From contig CAWKDV010000004.1 in the NCBI GenBank assembly GCA_963848495.1, forward strand, positions 682,001 through 746,000: a stretch of 64,000 bases of DNA, written 5' to 3'. How positions within the stretch are numbered: position 1 is the first letter of the stretch; each line of letters begins with the position of its first letter. The stretch is from JAICJR01 sp963848495 (lineage in GTDB: Bacteria; Actinomycetota; Thermoleophilia; Solirubrobacterales; Thermoleophilaceae). The notes beneath the pieces are model-generated. The model was not told where the DNA came from. It was given only the letters and a program-made list of their open reading frames with translations, and searched no databases. The position numbers were made by a program, and so were the translations under genes. Of the stretch, positions 1 through 8,704 are shown one piece after another.

Positions 1-1
1 G

Positions 2-142
2 GACGACCCGTTCGGGCGGATCTTTCCCGCGAGAATCCTCGCCGTCGACGGTGGGATCCTCGGATCTATGGCGGCTCCGACCGGACCAACCATTGAGCGA
101 TACGGCAGCGGCAACCCCTGGCCTTGGGACCAGTTCAGCTAA
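2..142 (+). CDS. C-terminal end of a truncated, unidentified protein
   Basis: An open frame enters from the left edge and stops at TAA 140-142, giving 46 residues ending in PWPWDQFS. The other forward frame starting at base 1 closes earlier, and the segment keeps an ordinary amino-acid mix with no stop. I do not recognise the family. It is probably the tail of a gene whose body lies outside the window, but a chance open frame in GC-rich DNA cannot be excluded. Confidence 0.35.
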   Translation, partial: DDPFGRIFPARILAVDGGILGSMAAPTGPTIERYGSGNPWPWDQFS

Positions 143-497
143 GGGCTGCCGCTGAACAGCAGGTCCTTACACAGGCCCCGCCCCCCACGTGCATCCCGCC
201 GAGCCCGCGCGGTGCATCCAGATTGCATCCCGGACCGTCACGCACCACCCCGCATCGCCCTGCAACTTGGAGGCGGAGTCAGCTCCGCCAACCGCGGTGC
301 GGGGCCATGCGGAGCCCTGCACCTACCAATCGATTATCGGGGCGACTGGAGTGATTCGCCTCTGGAATGCCACATGCAGGCGGGTGAGCGTCACTTTTGC
401 ATCCCGGAGGTGGAGATGCCGGGCCGTGCCGCCCACCGATCGCCAGGGCCCCGTGGAAGCCCTTTCGCGCTCGAGCTGCTCGGCGTAGAGTGACGCG
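143..497. other. 355-base non-coding stretch with short repeats and a small hairpin
   Basis: No convincing gene is present; the open frames here look like GC-rich shadows. The stretch contains a 7-bp perfect hairpin (GGCGGAG, loop TCAG, CTCCGCC; 272-289) without a T-tract. It also has an exact 12-base direct repeat TTGCATCCCGGA at 223-234 and 397-408, with two further GCATCC copies near 191 and 213. It probably holds the promoter region of the following regulator, but I cannot point to a clear -35/-10. Confidence 0.4.
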
Positions 498-3282
498 ATG
501 GTGTCCGACGTGGTCGGGCGTGAGCACGAGCTCGCGGCGGTCGCGGCTTTCCTGGACCGCGTTGAAAGCGGGCCGCACGCCCTCGTCCTCTCGGGCGAGC
601 CGGGGATCGGGAAGACCATTCTCTGGGAAGCAGGCGTGGCTTTGTCGGCCCAGCGCGGCCACCATGTCCTCACCCACCGGGGTGCCAAGGCCGAGGCCGC
701 GCTCTCGTTCGCTGCGCTGTCCGACCTACTCGGCCCGCTCTTCGATGACCTCTCGCCGTCGCTTGCCCCCCTTCGCCGGCGGGCGCTGGCTGTCGCGCTG
801 TTGCTCGCGGAGCCGGGCGACGAGCGCCCAGACGTACATGCCATCGGGTTGGCCGTGCTGGATGCGCTGCGGCAACTGGCGTACGGCGGACCGGTGGTCA
901 TCGCACTGGACGACGTCCAGTGGCTCGATGCCGCGTCGGCTCGGCGTCCTCGAAATCGGAGTCCGTCGGCTTCGGGGACGAGCGCGTCGGCCTGCTCGTG
1001 ACACTTCGTACCGATTCCCGTGCGCCACTCGAGCTGGAACGCATGCTTCCCGAGGGGCAACTCGAGCAGCGCCCGCTCGGGCCACTCACCGCGGTGGGTG
1101 TGTACCACCTCCTCAAGGACCGGCTGGGCCTGGAGCTGACTCGGCCCGAGCTCGCGCGACTGCACGCGTCCACCTCGGGCAACCCGTTCTTCGCGCTCGA
1201 ACTGGGCCGTGAGCTGCTTCATACCGGGGACGAGGCCCACCGCGGGGCGCGCGCCTCGGGTGCCGAAGAGCCTCGGCGACATCCTGGGCGCTCGCCTGGC
1301 CCGCCTGCCCGCCGAGACGCTCGACGTGCTGGTGCGCGTCGCCGCGCTCGCCCGGCCCACGGCCGAGCTGGTGGCGGCGAGCTATGGCGACCGCGACCGC
1401 GCGCTCGCGTCCCTCGAGGTCGCGCTGCGCGAAGGGGTCGTCGAGCTCGATGACGAGCGTGCTCAGATTCGTACACCCACTGCTGGCCTCGGTCTGCTAC
1501 GAGCAGACCCCGGTATGGAAGCGCCGTGCTGCCCACCGCGCGTTGGCGAGCGCCGTCGCGGACCCTGAGGAACGGGCGCGCCACCTCGCTCTGGCGGCGG
1601 ACGGTCCGGACGCGGACGCGGCCCGCCAGCTCGAGTCCGCCGCCGAGCGGGCCGCCGCCCGCGGAGCGACGACCGCGGCCGCGGAGCTGGCAGAGCTGGC
1701 GGCCGAGCTGACCGCGGACGACTCCGAGGTAAGGCGCAGGCGGCTGCTCTCGGCCGCGCGGTTCCACCGGCTCGCGGGGAGCTCCGACGCGCGCGATCGC
1801 GCTGCTCGACGACCTGCTGCCGCAGGCGACTCCCGGCGGCGAGCGGGCCGACGTTCTGTTCGAGCTCGCGTTGAACTACCTGGCCGGCGCCCCGGCCGCG
1901 ATTGCGTTCTGCAACGACGCGCTGGCTGAGGCGGGTGCTGACGACATCCGTTCGACCGCGATCCTGAGCCTCCGGTCCCTCTACCAGATCCTCGGGTCGG
2001 ACATTCCGGCGGCGGTTTCCGACGCGCGGGCGGCGCTGGCAGGGTCCGAGCGGACCGCCGAGCCGCGGCAGATCGCGACCGCGATCGCGCGATTGGGCCA
2101 CGCGGAGCAGTACGCCGCCGAGATCACGCCGGGCCTGCTCGAGCGTGGCGCCGTAATCGAGCGGCGGCTCGAGGCCGGGCTCGAGGCACTCGACAGCCCG
2201 CGGTTCTTCCTGGTTCGGCAGCAGTTGCTCGCGGGCGAGACCGAGTACGCGTGCGCGGGCTTCGGCGAGCTCGAGGCGGAGGCCGCCGCGCGCGGCGACG
2301 AGTTCAGCCGGATGCTCGCGCTCTGGCACCTCTCATGGGCCGAATGGGGCGCTGGCCGCCTGCCAGCCGCGCTCGCGGCCGCGGACCGCGCGCAGGAGGC
2401 CGGCGGGCAGATCGACATATGGCACGAGCGCGCCTGGGTGGGGAGGGTCAGGGCGCTGGTCGAAGCCGACCTCGGGCTGCTCGAAGAGGCGCGGGTGTCC
2501 GCGGCCCAGGGAATCGGGCTCGCCGAGGAGCTCGCGTTGTTCACTCTGCTCAGCCGCAGCGTGCTCGGCCGCATCGAGCTCGTCTCCGGCGACCTCGAGT
2601 CGGCCGGCGTCCATCTTCGCGACCTGCCCGACCAGCTCCTCGCCGCCGGCCTGGCCGACCCGGCGCTGCCGCACTGGGCCGACGTCTTCGAGACGCTCGA
2701 TCGGCCTGGGCGATCTCGACAGCGCCCGCACCCACATCGAGTGCGCACGAGCGGCGAGCACAGGCCATCGGAAGCCCCTGGGCCGCCGCCGTCGGTGCCC
2801 GTGGACGCGGTCTGCTCGCCGCCGCCGAGCGCGACTTCGCCACGGCGCTCGCCGCGCTCGACGTGTCGCTGCATCACCTCGACGATCTCCAGCTTCCGCT
2901 CGAGCGCGCGCGCACCCTCCTGTGCCTCGGCATCGTCCGCCGGCAGGCGCAGCAGAAGCGCGCCGCACGAGAGGCGCTCGACCTGGCGCTCGCCACGTTC
3001 GAGGAGCTCGGCGCGCCGGCGTGGGCCGAGAAGACGCGAGCCGAGCGGCGCAGGATCAGCGGCCGTCCGTCGGCAGCGGACGGGCTGACGCAAACGGAGG
3101 AGCGCGTCGCCTCGCTGGCCGCCCGGGGCCGCTCGAACAAGGAGATCGCGGCCGAGCTCTTCATGGGCGTGAGCACGGTCGAGATGCACCTCTCGCGCGC
3201 ATATCGCAAGCTCGGAATCCGCTCGCGAAGCGGACTGGCGGCGCGGCTGGCGAGAACTGGGGATCTCGAGCCCCAAAGCTAG
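498..3282 (+). pseudogene. LuxR/MalT-like ATPase transcriptional regulator, multiply frameshifted
   Basis: The protein would be a large (~925 residue) STAND-type regulator: N-terminal AAA ATPase, helical/TPR-like middle, C-terminal LuxR helix-turn-helix. Seen directly: Walker A GEPGIGKT at residues 33-40 and Walker B VVIALDDVQWLD near base 900. Then come an STSGNPFFALELGRELL-type sensor segment, long TPR-like helices, and a closing HTH with LTQTEERVASLAARGRSNK and EMHLSRAYRKLG. These pieces lie in successive frames 0,1,2,0,1,2,0,1, with breaks near 945, 975, 1250, 1460, 1830, 2700 and 2770. Every break shifts the same way, as seven one-base insertions would, and residue conservation on both sides of each is good. 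It is either a very recent pseudogene or an error-rich stretch of assembly. As written it cannot make a full regulator. Confidence 0.8.
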
Positions 3283-3380
3283 GGCTTTCCCGGTTTCGCG
3301 CTCCTGCGGCGGGCGGGAGCATCGGCGACGTGGCCTACGACCAGCCATCGCTCCCGAAGCTCAACTCAAAGGAGTCATCC

Positions 3381-3923
3381 ATGAGACGCGCACTGCTCGT
3401 CCTCCTGCTCGTCCCCGCGTGCGGCCTTGCCCTGACGTCGGCGGCAAGCGCCCACGCCTTCGTCCAGGTCTCCGGCACCGATCTCGGACCGGACGGCGGC
3501 ACGACGTCCTGTCACCCGATCAACTCCGCCGGCTCGCTGCTCAGCTGCGACACCCCCGATTTCGCCACGAAGTACAGCGGCGACCTGACGGGCACCATCA
3601 GCACCGACTTCAGGTGGGTCATCAACTGCAGCTCCGGCGTGATCGACGGTCACGGTGCCGAGACGTTCACCGGCTCGGTCGCACGCGTGGGATCCGGCAC
3701 GCTGAGGTGGGAGACGAGGTTCCATGCCGCCTTCGACTGCAGCACCCAGACCCTGTCGAACCTGCACGGCACCGGGACCATCATGTCCGGCACGCGGGCG
3801 CTGGCCGGACTGCGAGGCACGCTGATCTTCACCGACCAGCAGTACTCCGGCGCGCTGCGCAACCGCCCCGTGCGCCACGGGCCGCACCACCGGAAGCATC
3901 ACGTCCCGCGCCCGCCCGCGTGA
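3381..3923 (+). CDS. small secreted beta-rich protein with His/Arg-rich tail
   Basis: 180 residues. ATG 3381 is preceded by AAAGGAG. Residues 1-25 form a signal peptide (RR, a hydrophobic LLVLLLVPACGLALT core, then AASAHA). The mature part is beta-rich and resembles small secreted DUF3224/allene-oxide-cyclase-like actinobacterial proteins, with a segment TRALAGLRGTLIFTDQQYSG near residues 137-156. Four cysteines could form two disulphides. The C-terminus is strongly basic and His-rich (RHGPHHRKHH). The function is unknown. It is the first of three short exported proteins in a row, downstream of the broken LuxR-type regulator. Confidence 0.6.
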   Translation: MRRALLVLLLVPACGLALTSAASAHAFVQVSGTDLGPDGGTTSCHPINSAGSLLSCDTPDFATKYSGDLTGTISTDFRWVINCSSGVIDGHGAETFTGSVARVGSGTLRWETRFHAAFDCSTQTLSNLHGTGTIMSGTRALAGLRGTLIFTDQQYSGALRNRPVRHGPHHRKHHVPRPPA

Positions 3924-4092
3924 CGCTGCGCGCCGGCCGTCGCGCGGTCTTCGCGTTCCACAGCACGGCCACCGGGATCGCGGCGGGGAGGTCTTCGTCC
4001 GTGGATCGGGCGACCTCGCCGGCCTGCACGGCGGCGGCACCTTCGCGGGCACCCCCGCCGGCAACACCTACTCGTACGCCTACCGCTTCTAG
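3919..4092 (+). pseudogene. remnant of a second DUF3224-like C-terminal half
   Basis: Immediately after the preceding gene two frames carry recognisable protein in sequence. ARVTLRAGRRAVFAFHST is in one frame, followed by GGEVFVRGSGDLAGLHG and TFAGTPAGNTYSYAYRF in another, ending at TAG 4090-4092. The pattern (hydrophobic strand, GSGDLAGLHG turn, aromatic end) resembles the end of small secreted beta-barrel proteins. No start codon joins the pieces. It could be the broken end of the upstream gene or the tail of a lost neighbour. Confidence 0.4.
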
Positions 4093-4130
4093 GGCGCATG
4101 TTCCACTCCAACGCCACAGGAGGTCCCAAG

Positions 4131-4535
4131 ATGACCGCAACGACTCTCAATCCTGTCTTCCGCGGGCGCAGGCTGGTCGTCACGCTCGCTCTCGCCGCTC
4201 TCACGATCGGCATCGTGGCGGCGCAGATCGCCATCCATGCCGGCTCTTCGAAGCCGGTCCCGACCATCAGCAACCCGGGCTATGCGCGGTCGATCAGCGC
4301 GCTTTCCCCGGAGCGGCTCCGAGCGGCTTTCGGCACCGATCAGGTCGCTCCCGCACCGACCGTGACCGGTGAAAGCGGCTACGCGAGGAAGATCGCGGCG
4401 CTTCCCTCCCGGACGCTCGCCGCCGCATTCGGCGGAGCCGCGCCGGCCGTCCGCTCCAGCCGAAGCGACTTTGCGAAAAGGGTCGCTCGCCTGAGCCCCC
4501 ACAGGCGTGCCGCCGCGTTCGGCGTCAGGCGCTAG
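4131..4535 (+). CDS. membrane-anchored or secreted protein with three copies of an AAFG repeat
   Basis: 134 residues. ATG 4131 has a strong AGGAGG seven bases upstream, so I prefer it to the in-frame ATG at 4098. Residues 15-36 form one hydrophobic segment (LVVTLALAALTIGIVAAQIA), a signal anchor or uncleaved signal. The rest is three copies of a ~19-residue unit at about residues 50-68, 83-101 and 113-131. They follow [GD][YF]A[RK]x[IV]xxLxxxxxxAAFG and are separated by Pro/Ser/Thr-rich linkers. I know no named family with this pattern and do not assign a function. Flanked on both sides by other short exported proteins. Confidence 0.65.
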   Translation: MTATTLNPVFRGRRLVVTLALAALTIGIVAAQIAIHAGSSKPVPTISNPGYARSISALSPERLRAAFGTDQVAPAPTVTGESGYARKIAALPSRTLAAAFGGAAPAVRSSRSDFAKRVARLSPHRRAAAFGVRR

Positions 4536-4568
4536 TCGGTTTTCCACCAACCAGAAACGGAGTCCCCG

Positions 4569-5058
4569 ATGCAGACACGAAACGCTCCTCGCGCCCTGCT
4601 GCTGGCCACCACCGTCCTCGCGGGCGCTGCGCTCGTCGCCGCGCCGGCGGGCGCCGCCGGGAAGGCCCAGCTGAAGTTCTTCTCGCACATCACGTCCCAG
4701 TCGCTTACCGACGCGTCCGGCAACCCCGTTGTCGGGGCGTGACCCGGCGGCGGGCGACAGGATCTCTGTGATCGATGTCAGCTATGTCGGCACCCACAGG
4801 CGCCACGCCAAGCGCTACACATCCACCGATCACCTGGTCTGCACGTTCACCGGTCCTACCACCGGCGTGTGCGACGGCCAGTTCGCCATCGGGCCGTCGA
4901 TGCTGCTGACCGAGAACGCGACGATCGATTTCACGCAGCCACGGCTCACGTTTCCGATCACGGGCGGCACCGGCAGGTACCAGGGGGCCAAGGGGACGAT
5001 CGTCAACACCAGCATCCGGGGCGGTGACAACAGCGACGTCGTGGTCTCGCTGCGCTGA
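4569..5058 (+). pseudogene. secreted allene-oxide-cyclase/dirigent-like protein, frameshifted
   Basis: ATG 4569 begins a signal peptide (ALLLATTVLAGAALVAAPAGA) and ~57 residues ending at an early TGA near 4740. The next frame continues directly with DPAAGDRISVIDVSYVGTHR and ends in GGTGRYQGAKGTIVNTSIRG at 5058. Joined, the two halves give a ~162-residue exported beta-barrel of the allene-oxide-cyclase/dirigent-like type known from actinobacteria (LTFPITGGTGRYQGAKG is the familiar signature). A single +1 shift near 4737 separates them. It is either a recent pseudogene or a sequence error. Confidence 0.6.
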
Positions 5059-5099
5059 GCGGCCACGGCTTCGCAGGCCGGCCCTTGCTGATCGACCTT

Positions 5100-5460
5100 C
5101 ACGCACTACCCGATGCACGTCCTGCCCCCTGACGAGGTGACGGCGCACGCGGGCCTTGCCCGCTGGGGCGACGAGCTCTGGCGGCCGGCGACCAGCCGGG
5201 CGTGACCGTGCCCCTCATGCACGATGGCGACGTCGGGGCGATCCTTTCGATGCTGTCTCGGTGCTGTACCTGCCGCTCGACGAGATGGACCTCGACAGGA
5301 GCTACGGCGCTCCCGCGGAGCACGCCTACCTGGAGCACCTGAAGGGGTTAGCTCGAGGCCGTCGAGAACGACGCGAGGGACAACCATCCCGACGCCACCG
5401 TGGCGCACTCCTACGACGAGCTGCACGCGGCTCGCCACCGTACGCTTGCATCACCACGAG
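5100..5460 (+). pseudogene. decayed coding remnant, family not recognised
   Basis: Three frames hold protein-like pieces in order: GDQPGVTVPLMHDGDVGAIL, then FDAVSVLYLPLDEMDLDRSY with AEHAYLEHLKGL, then EAVENDARDNHPDATVAHSY. None has both a start and a stop, and shifts fall near 5245 and 5345. The amino-acid texture looks like a former soluble protein. I cannot name it, and this may be coincidence in GC-rich sequence. Confidence 0.3.
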
Positions 5461-5484
5461 ACGCTGCTGCCACGGTCGAGGAAG

Positions 5485-5514
5485 GAAAAAGGCCCGCAAA
5501 CACGGGCCTTTTCC
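5485..5514 (-). terminator. intrinsic terminator after the tRNA pair
   Basis: An 8-bp perfect stem (AAGGCCCG at 5489-5496, CGGGCCTT at 5503-5510) with a 6-base loop. It is followed on the minus strand by a T-run, and lies just past the 3' end of tRNA-Pro. Confidence 0.8.
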
Positions 5515-5518
5515 GATA

Positions 5519-5592
5519 TCGGGGCGACTGGATTCGAACCAGCGACCGCTCGGCCCCCAGCCGAGTGCGCTACCAGACTGCGCCACGCCCCG
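5519..5592 (-). tRNA. tRNA-Pro (anticodon GGG)
   Basis: 74 bases on the minus strand. Acceptor CGGGGCG pairs perfectly with CGCCCCG, with discriminator A. The anticodon stem CUCGG/CCGAG encloses CUGGGGG, giving anticodon GGG. The T-arm is GCUGG-UUCGAAU-CCAGU. CCA is not encoded. It sits six bases from tRNA-Gly on the same strand. Confidence 0.93.
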
Positions 5593-5597
5593 GGGAA

Positions 5598-5668
5598 AGC
5601 GGGCGACGGGAATCGAACCCGCCCTAGAAGCTTGGAAGGCTTCTGTGCAACCACAACACTTCGCCCGC
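5598..5668 (-). tRNA. tRNA-Gly (anticodon UCC)
   Basis: 71 bases on the minus strand. Acceptor GCGGGCG pairs with CGCCCGC, with discriminator U. Anticodon stem GAAGC/GCUUC encloses CUUCCAA, giving anticodon UCC. The T-arm GCGGG-UUCGAUU-CCCGU has one G-U pair. No encoded CCA. Probably co-transcribed with the downstream tRNA-Pro. Confidence 0.92.
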
Positions 5669-5696
5669 GAAGGTTGTGGACGCCATCTTAGGGCAC

Positions 5697-6059
5697 CTAG
5701 GGCGCGCTGAGGCCGTGCGCGATCGTCGCGACCTGGCTCGCCAGGGCGACGCCGAGCAGGTAGAGCGTGATCGCCCAGCCGGCGTAGGCGTTGCGGTTGC
5801 GCGGATACGCGGGGTCGTGCGAGCTGAGGCCGATCGAGTAGACGACCGGAACGAACAGCAAGAGGCCGATGGCGATCAGCCCGAACGGCATCCATGCGGT
5901 GACCAGGTAGCCCGGGCTGAGACGGAAGCCCTCGGCCAGCGACGCCATGGCCTCTCGCCAGAGGAGCACGGGCAGCGCGACCGCGGCGGCGAATCCCATC
6001 AGTCCGACCGCCTTCGCCTGCCTGGGGTCGAGGCGCTGCTTGCTCCGGCGGCCCGTCAT
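5697..6059 (-). CDS. small integral membrane protein, unknown function
   Basis: 120 residues from ATG at 6059 (MTGRRSKQR); an in-frame upstream ATG at 6095 would add 12 residues. Three hydrophobic segments are visible: around AVGLMGFAAAVALPVLLW, LVTAWMPFGLIAIGLLLFVP and WAITLYLLGVALASQVATIA. They are separated by short charged loops, so a three-helix inner-membrane protein is likely. No known motif. It stands alone between the tRNAs and the HAAS-type gene on the same strand. Confidence 0.6.
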   Translation of the reverse strand: MTGRRSKQRLDPRQAKAVGLMGFAAAVALPVLLWREAMASLAEGFRLSPGYLVTAWMPFGLIAIGLLLFVPVVYSIGLSSHDPAYPRNRNAYAGWAITLYLLGVALASQVATIAHGLSAP

Positions 6060-6111
6060 CCCGTTCGAGCATACGTCGGACGGCGCGCATTTCATAGCCC
6101 GCTGGCGCGTC

Positions 6112-7122
6112 TTAGCGCCGGATGCCCAGGAACCGCCCGAGCGCCACGAAGGCGACCACGACCGCGACGCCCTCGATCGAGGCGATCAGCAGGGCGGCCA
6201 GGGCGGCCTTCCAGAGCACGCCGGCCGGGGGCGCGCCGCCCTCGCTCATGGCATGCGCGAGCGCGACCGCGAGCCCGCAGGCGGCCGCGAACAGCGCGCA
6301 GAAGCGCCATGGATGGCCGCGCAGGTCGAGCCACGAGGCGGCGCCGGGCGCCTGATCGCGCAGGCGCTGCCAGCCACGGCCGGCGGCGACGTGCACGCGC
6401 TCGGCCGGGACCAGGCGGGCCACCGCCAGCAGGTCGTCGAGTGCGTCCGACTGCGCTGGGGCTTCGGGCAGCGGCCGGGCAGCGACGAGCGAGCGGACGA
6501 GCGCAAAGGTGGTGGCGAGCGCGAGGGCAGCCGTCGCGCCCGTCCCGACGGCGAGCGCGACGCCCCAGCCCGAGTCGCCGATCGAGCCCGAGTGTGCGAC
6601 GAGGCCTCCCACGAGCGAGAGCACAACCGCCCCGGCGCACCCGAGCGCGACCGCGTCGGCGCGCACGATGTCCCCGAGGCCGTGCAGCGGCACCCTGCCC
6701 TCCGGCCGGTAGCGCAGCGAGCGCGCGACGCCGAGCACGCCGGCGACCACCGCCACCTGGCCGAGGAAGAAGGCCAGCACGCCGTAGCCCCCGGAGCTCG
6801 CCCAATCCGCGTGCGAGCCGGCCGGCGCCAAGGTGACGATCGCCTGGACAGCGACGAAGGCCACCAGCAGCGCGGCGGTGAGGCCCGACAGGCGCTGCGC
6901 GCCCGCGCTGGCGACCTGCTCATGGAACTCCTGGGCGATCGCGCGGGGCTCGCCGAACGTCTCGACCGCCCGGCGCTCCGCCTCGGCCTCCGGCAGGCCG
7001 AGCTCACGGCCGCGAGCGCTCAGCTCGAGCAGGTGGTCGCGGGACTCGTCGAGGATGCGGCGGCGCTTGCGTGCGGGCAGCTCGAGCCGCCGGCCCAGCT
7101 CGGCGAGGTAGCGCTCGATCAT
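6112..7122 (-). CDS. HAAS-domain multi-pass membrane protein (permease-prefix type)
   Basis: 336 residues from ATG at 7122. Residues 1-70 (MIERYLAELGRRLELPARKR, then EAEAERRAVETFGEPRAIAQ) form the amphipathic HAAS/permease-prefix domain typical of proteins encoded next to PadR regulators. The remainder has roughly seven to eight hydrophobic helices and a long central cytoplasmic loop. The start codon overlaps the PadR stop (ATGA), showing translational coupling. The family is thought to act in membrane stress or export controlled by the adjacent regulator; the specific role is unknown. Confidence 0.8.
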   Translation of the reverse strand: MIERYLAELGRRLELPARKRRRILDESRDHLLELSARGRELGLPEAEAERRAVETFGEPRAIAQEFHEQVASAGAQRLSGLTAALLVAFVAVQAIVTLAPAGSHADWASSGGYGVLAFFLGQVAVVAGVLGVARSLRYRPEGRVPLHGLGDIVRADAVALGCAGAVVLSLVGGLVAHSGSIGDSGWGVALAVGTGATAALALATTFALVRSLVAARPLPEAPAQSDALDDLLAVARLVPAERVHVAAGRGWQRLRDQAPGAASWLDLRGHPWRFCALFAAACGLAVALAHAMSEGGAPPAGVLWKAALAALLIASIEGVAVVVAFVALGRFLGIRR

Positions 7123-7445
7123 GCCGGCACCGTCCGCAGAACCGACTCGATCGCGCTCGAGAACGCCGTCCACTCGTGGCGCCGCTCGCCGAGCGCCCGC
7201 CGCCCTTTCGGGGTGAGCGAGTAGACGCGCCGGCGGCGGGTGGCGCCGGGCGCCCAGCTGCTCTTCAGGAGCCCGGCGTGCTCGAGGCGGTGGAGCGCCG
7301 GGTAGATCGTGCCCTCGGGAAGAGCGAAGGCGCCACCGCTGCGCTCGCGCAGGCGCTCGAGGATCGCGTAGCCGTGCGCGGGCTCCTCCTCCACCACGGC
7401 GAGCAGCAAAGCGTCAAGATGTCCCTTCAACGCCTCCGGCCTCAT
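7119..7445 (-). CDS. PadR family transcriptional regulator
   Basis: 108 residues. The sequence shows the PadR winged helix: LKGHLDALLLAVVEEEPAHG YAILERLRERS, then the LPEGTIYPALHRLEHAGLLK recognition region and RRRVYSLTPKGRRAL wing. Short PadR proteins of this length act as homodimeric repressors, usually of the membrane gene that follows, here joined by an ATGA overlap. A 6+6 dyad abuts the start codon (7446-7464), so autorepression is likely. ATG at 7445 leaves little room for a leader. Confidence 0.9.
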   Translation of the reverse strand: MRPEALKGHLDALLLAVVEEEPAHGYAILERLRERSGGAFALPEGTIYPALHRLEHAGLLKSSWAPGATRRRRVYSLTPKGRRALGERRHEWTAFSSAIESVLRTVPA

Positions 7446-7464
7446 TACCTAGCGATCATAGGTA
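7446..7464. promoter_or_regulatory. candidate PadR operator in the divergent padR/PAP2 spacer
   Basis: Perfect inverted repeat TACCTA (7446-7451), seven bases, TAGGTA (7459-7464). It touches the padR start on the minus strand and lies 32 bases before the PAP2 gene on the plus strand. Position and symmetry fit a dimeric repressor; binding is inferred. Confidence 0.5.
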
Positions 7465-7496
7465 TTGGGACCAAGGGTGTCAACTACCCTCGACGC

Positions 7497-8339
7497 ATGC
7501 ACTCCCGCGCCTGGAAAGCGCTGCTTGGAGCCGCATTGGCGGCGGCGGGCGTCGCGCTGCTGCGCGTGCTCGCCTTCAGCACGCCGGGGATCCACCACCG
7601 CGACGCGCTCGCGCTCCACGACTTCATGGAGCTCGACCGCCCGCTCACCCATCACATCGCCAGCGTCGTGGCCAACGCCGCGAGCCCGGCCGAGTTCGGG
7701 CTGATCGGCGGGGGCATCATCGGAGTCGCTGTCCTGAGGCGGCGACCGCCGCTGGCGATCGCGGCCGCGGCGGTGCTGCTCGGCTCCGCGTTCACGACCG
7801 ACCGCATCCTGAAGCCGGCGCTGGCGGCGTCGCGCTTCGACCCGGTGCTCGCCTTCCATCAGGTCGACGGCCGCGCCTATCCGAGTGGCCACGCCACCGC
7901 AGCAATGGCGCTCGCGCTGAGCGCGGTGCTCGTGGCGGGCCGCCGCTGGCGCCCGCTGGTGGCGGGCCTCGGCGCGCTGTTCGCCGTGGCGGTGAGCTTC
8001 TCGCTCCTGTCGCTCGGCTGGCACTACCCGAGCGACGTGCTGGGCGGCTACCTCGTGGCTGCTGCCTGGACCGGCGTGGTCGTGGCGGCGCTGAGCTGGC
8101 ACGAGGGCCGCGAGCCGGCACGCAGGACGCTGCCGAAGGCCGAATGGGCGCCGGCCGTGGCGCTCGGCGCCGCGGTGTTGGTGCTGGCGGGCGTGGCGCT
8201 GCTGATCGCCGCGCCCCACCACCCGCTGGCCTATCTGCGCGACCACGAGGTGCTCACCGCAGTGGCGGCGACGATCGCCGCCGCGGGCGTGGCCGTGGCC
8301 GGCACCCTCGCAGCGGTGCTGCGCGACCGCCCGGACTAG
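7497..8339 (+). CDS. PAP2-superfamily membrane phosphatase
   Basis: 280 residues, ATG 7497. About six membrane helices. The three PAP2 signatures are visible: KPALAASRFDP (weakened C1, lacking the usual RP), YPSGHATA (C2) and LGWHYPSDVLGG (C3, with His and Asp of the catalytic set; the usual SR of C3 is replaced by SL). The family removes phosphate from lipid or undecaprenyl pyrophosphates at the outer membrane face. The changed C1/C3 arginines make the exact substrate and activity uncertain. Divergent from padR; its stop overlaps that of the convergent receiver gene. Confidence 0.8.
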   Translation: MHSRAWKALLGAALAAAGVALLRVLAFSTPGIHHRDALALHDFMELDRPLTHHIASVVANAASPAEFGLIGGGIIGVAVLRRRPPLAIAAAAVLLGSAFTTDRILKPALAASRFDPVLAFHQVDGRAYPSGHATAAMALALSAVLVAGRRWRPLVAGLGALFAVAVSFSLLSLGWHYPSDVLGGYLVAAAWTGVVVAALSWHEGREPARRTLPKAEWAPAVALGAAVLVLAGVALLIAAPHHPLAYLRDHEVLTAVAATIAAAGVAVAGTLAAVLRDRPD

Positions 8340-8704
8340 GCCGCGTCGCCGTCCAGCTTGCGGGCCACGGCCTCGAGCAGGACGTTGCGGTTGAACGGCT
8401 TCTCCACGAGCGCGTCGATCTCGTCGAGCGCAAGCAGCCGGTCGGTGTAGCCGGACATGTAGAGCACCTTCACGCCGTTGCGCAGCGCGACGAGATGCTC
8501 CGCCAGCTCCTTGCCCGACATGCGCGGCATGATCACGTCGGTGAGCAGCAGGTCGATCTCGTGCCCATCGTCTGTGATCAGGGAGAGCGCCTCCTGGCCG
8601 CCGCGCGCCGCGATCACGTCGTAGCCGCCCCGGCTCAGTATCCGCCGCGCGACCTCCCGCACGCCGTCCTCGTCGTCGACCACCATGATCCTCGCTGCGC
8701 TCAT
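8336..8704 (-). CDS. single-domain response regulator (CheY-like receiver)
   Basis: 122 residues from ATG at 8704; a GTG two codons upstream is possible. One receiver domain and nothing else: acidic pocket VVDDEDG, phospho-acceptor Asp in DLLLTDVIMPRMSGKEL, Ser in VLYMSGYTD, and Lys in LVEKPFN. Proteins of this form signal by protein contact rather than DNA binding. No kinase is adjacent. Convergent with the PAP2 gene, with stop codons overlapping by two bases (8337-8338). Confidence 0.88.
   Translation of the reverse strand: MSAARIMVVDDEDGVREVARRILSRGGYDVIAARGGQEALSLITDDGHEIDLLLTDVIMPRMSGKELAEHLVALRNGVKVLYMSGYTDRLLALDEIDALVEKPFNRNVLLEAVARKLDGDAA

Noticed and set aside
272..289. Small hairpin at 272-289 as a terminator for the truncated left gene
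   Set aside because: No T-tract, and 130 bases from the stop; too weak to call.
279..1360. Minus-strand frames across the left end (279-677, 323-1360)
   Set aside because: They oppose the clear Walker A/B and sensor segments of the regulator and have no domain of their own.
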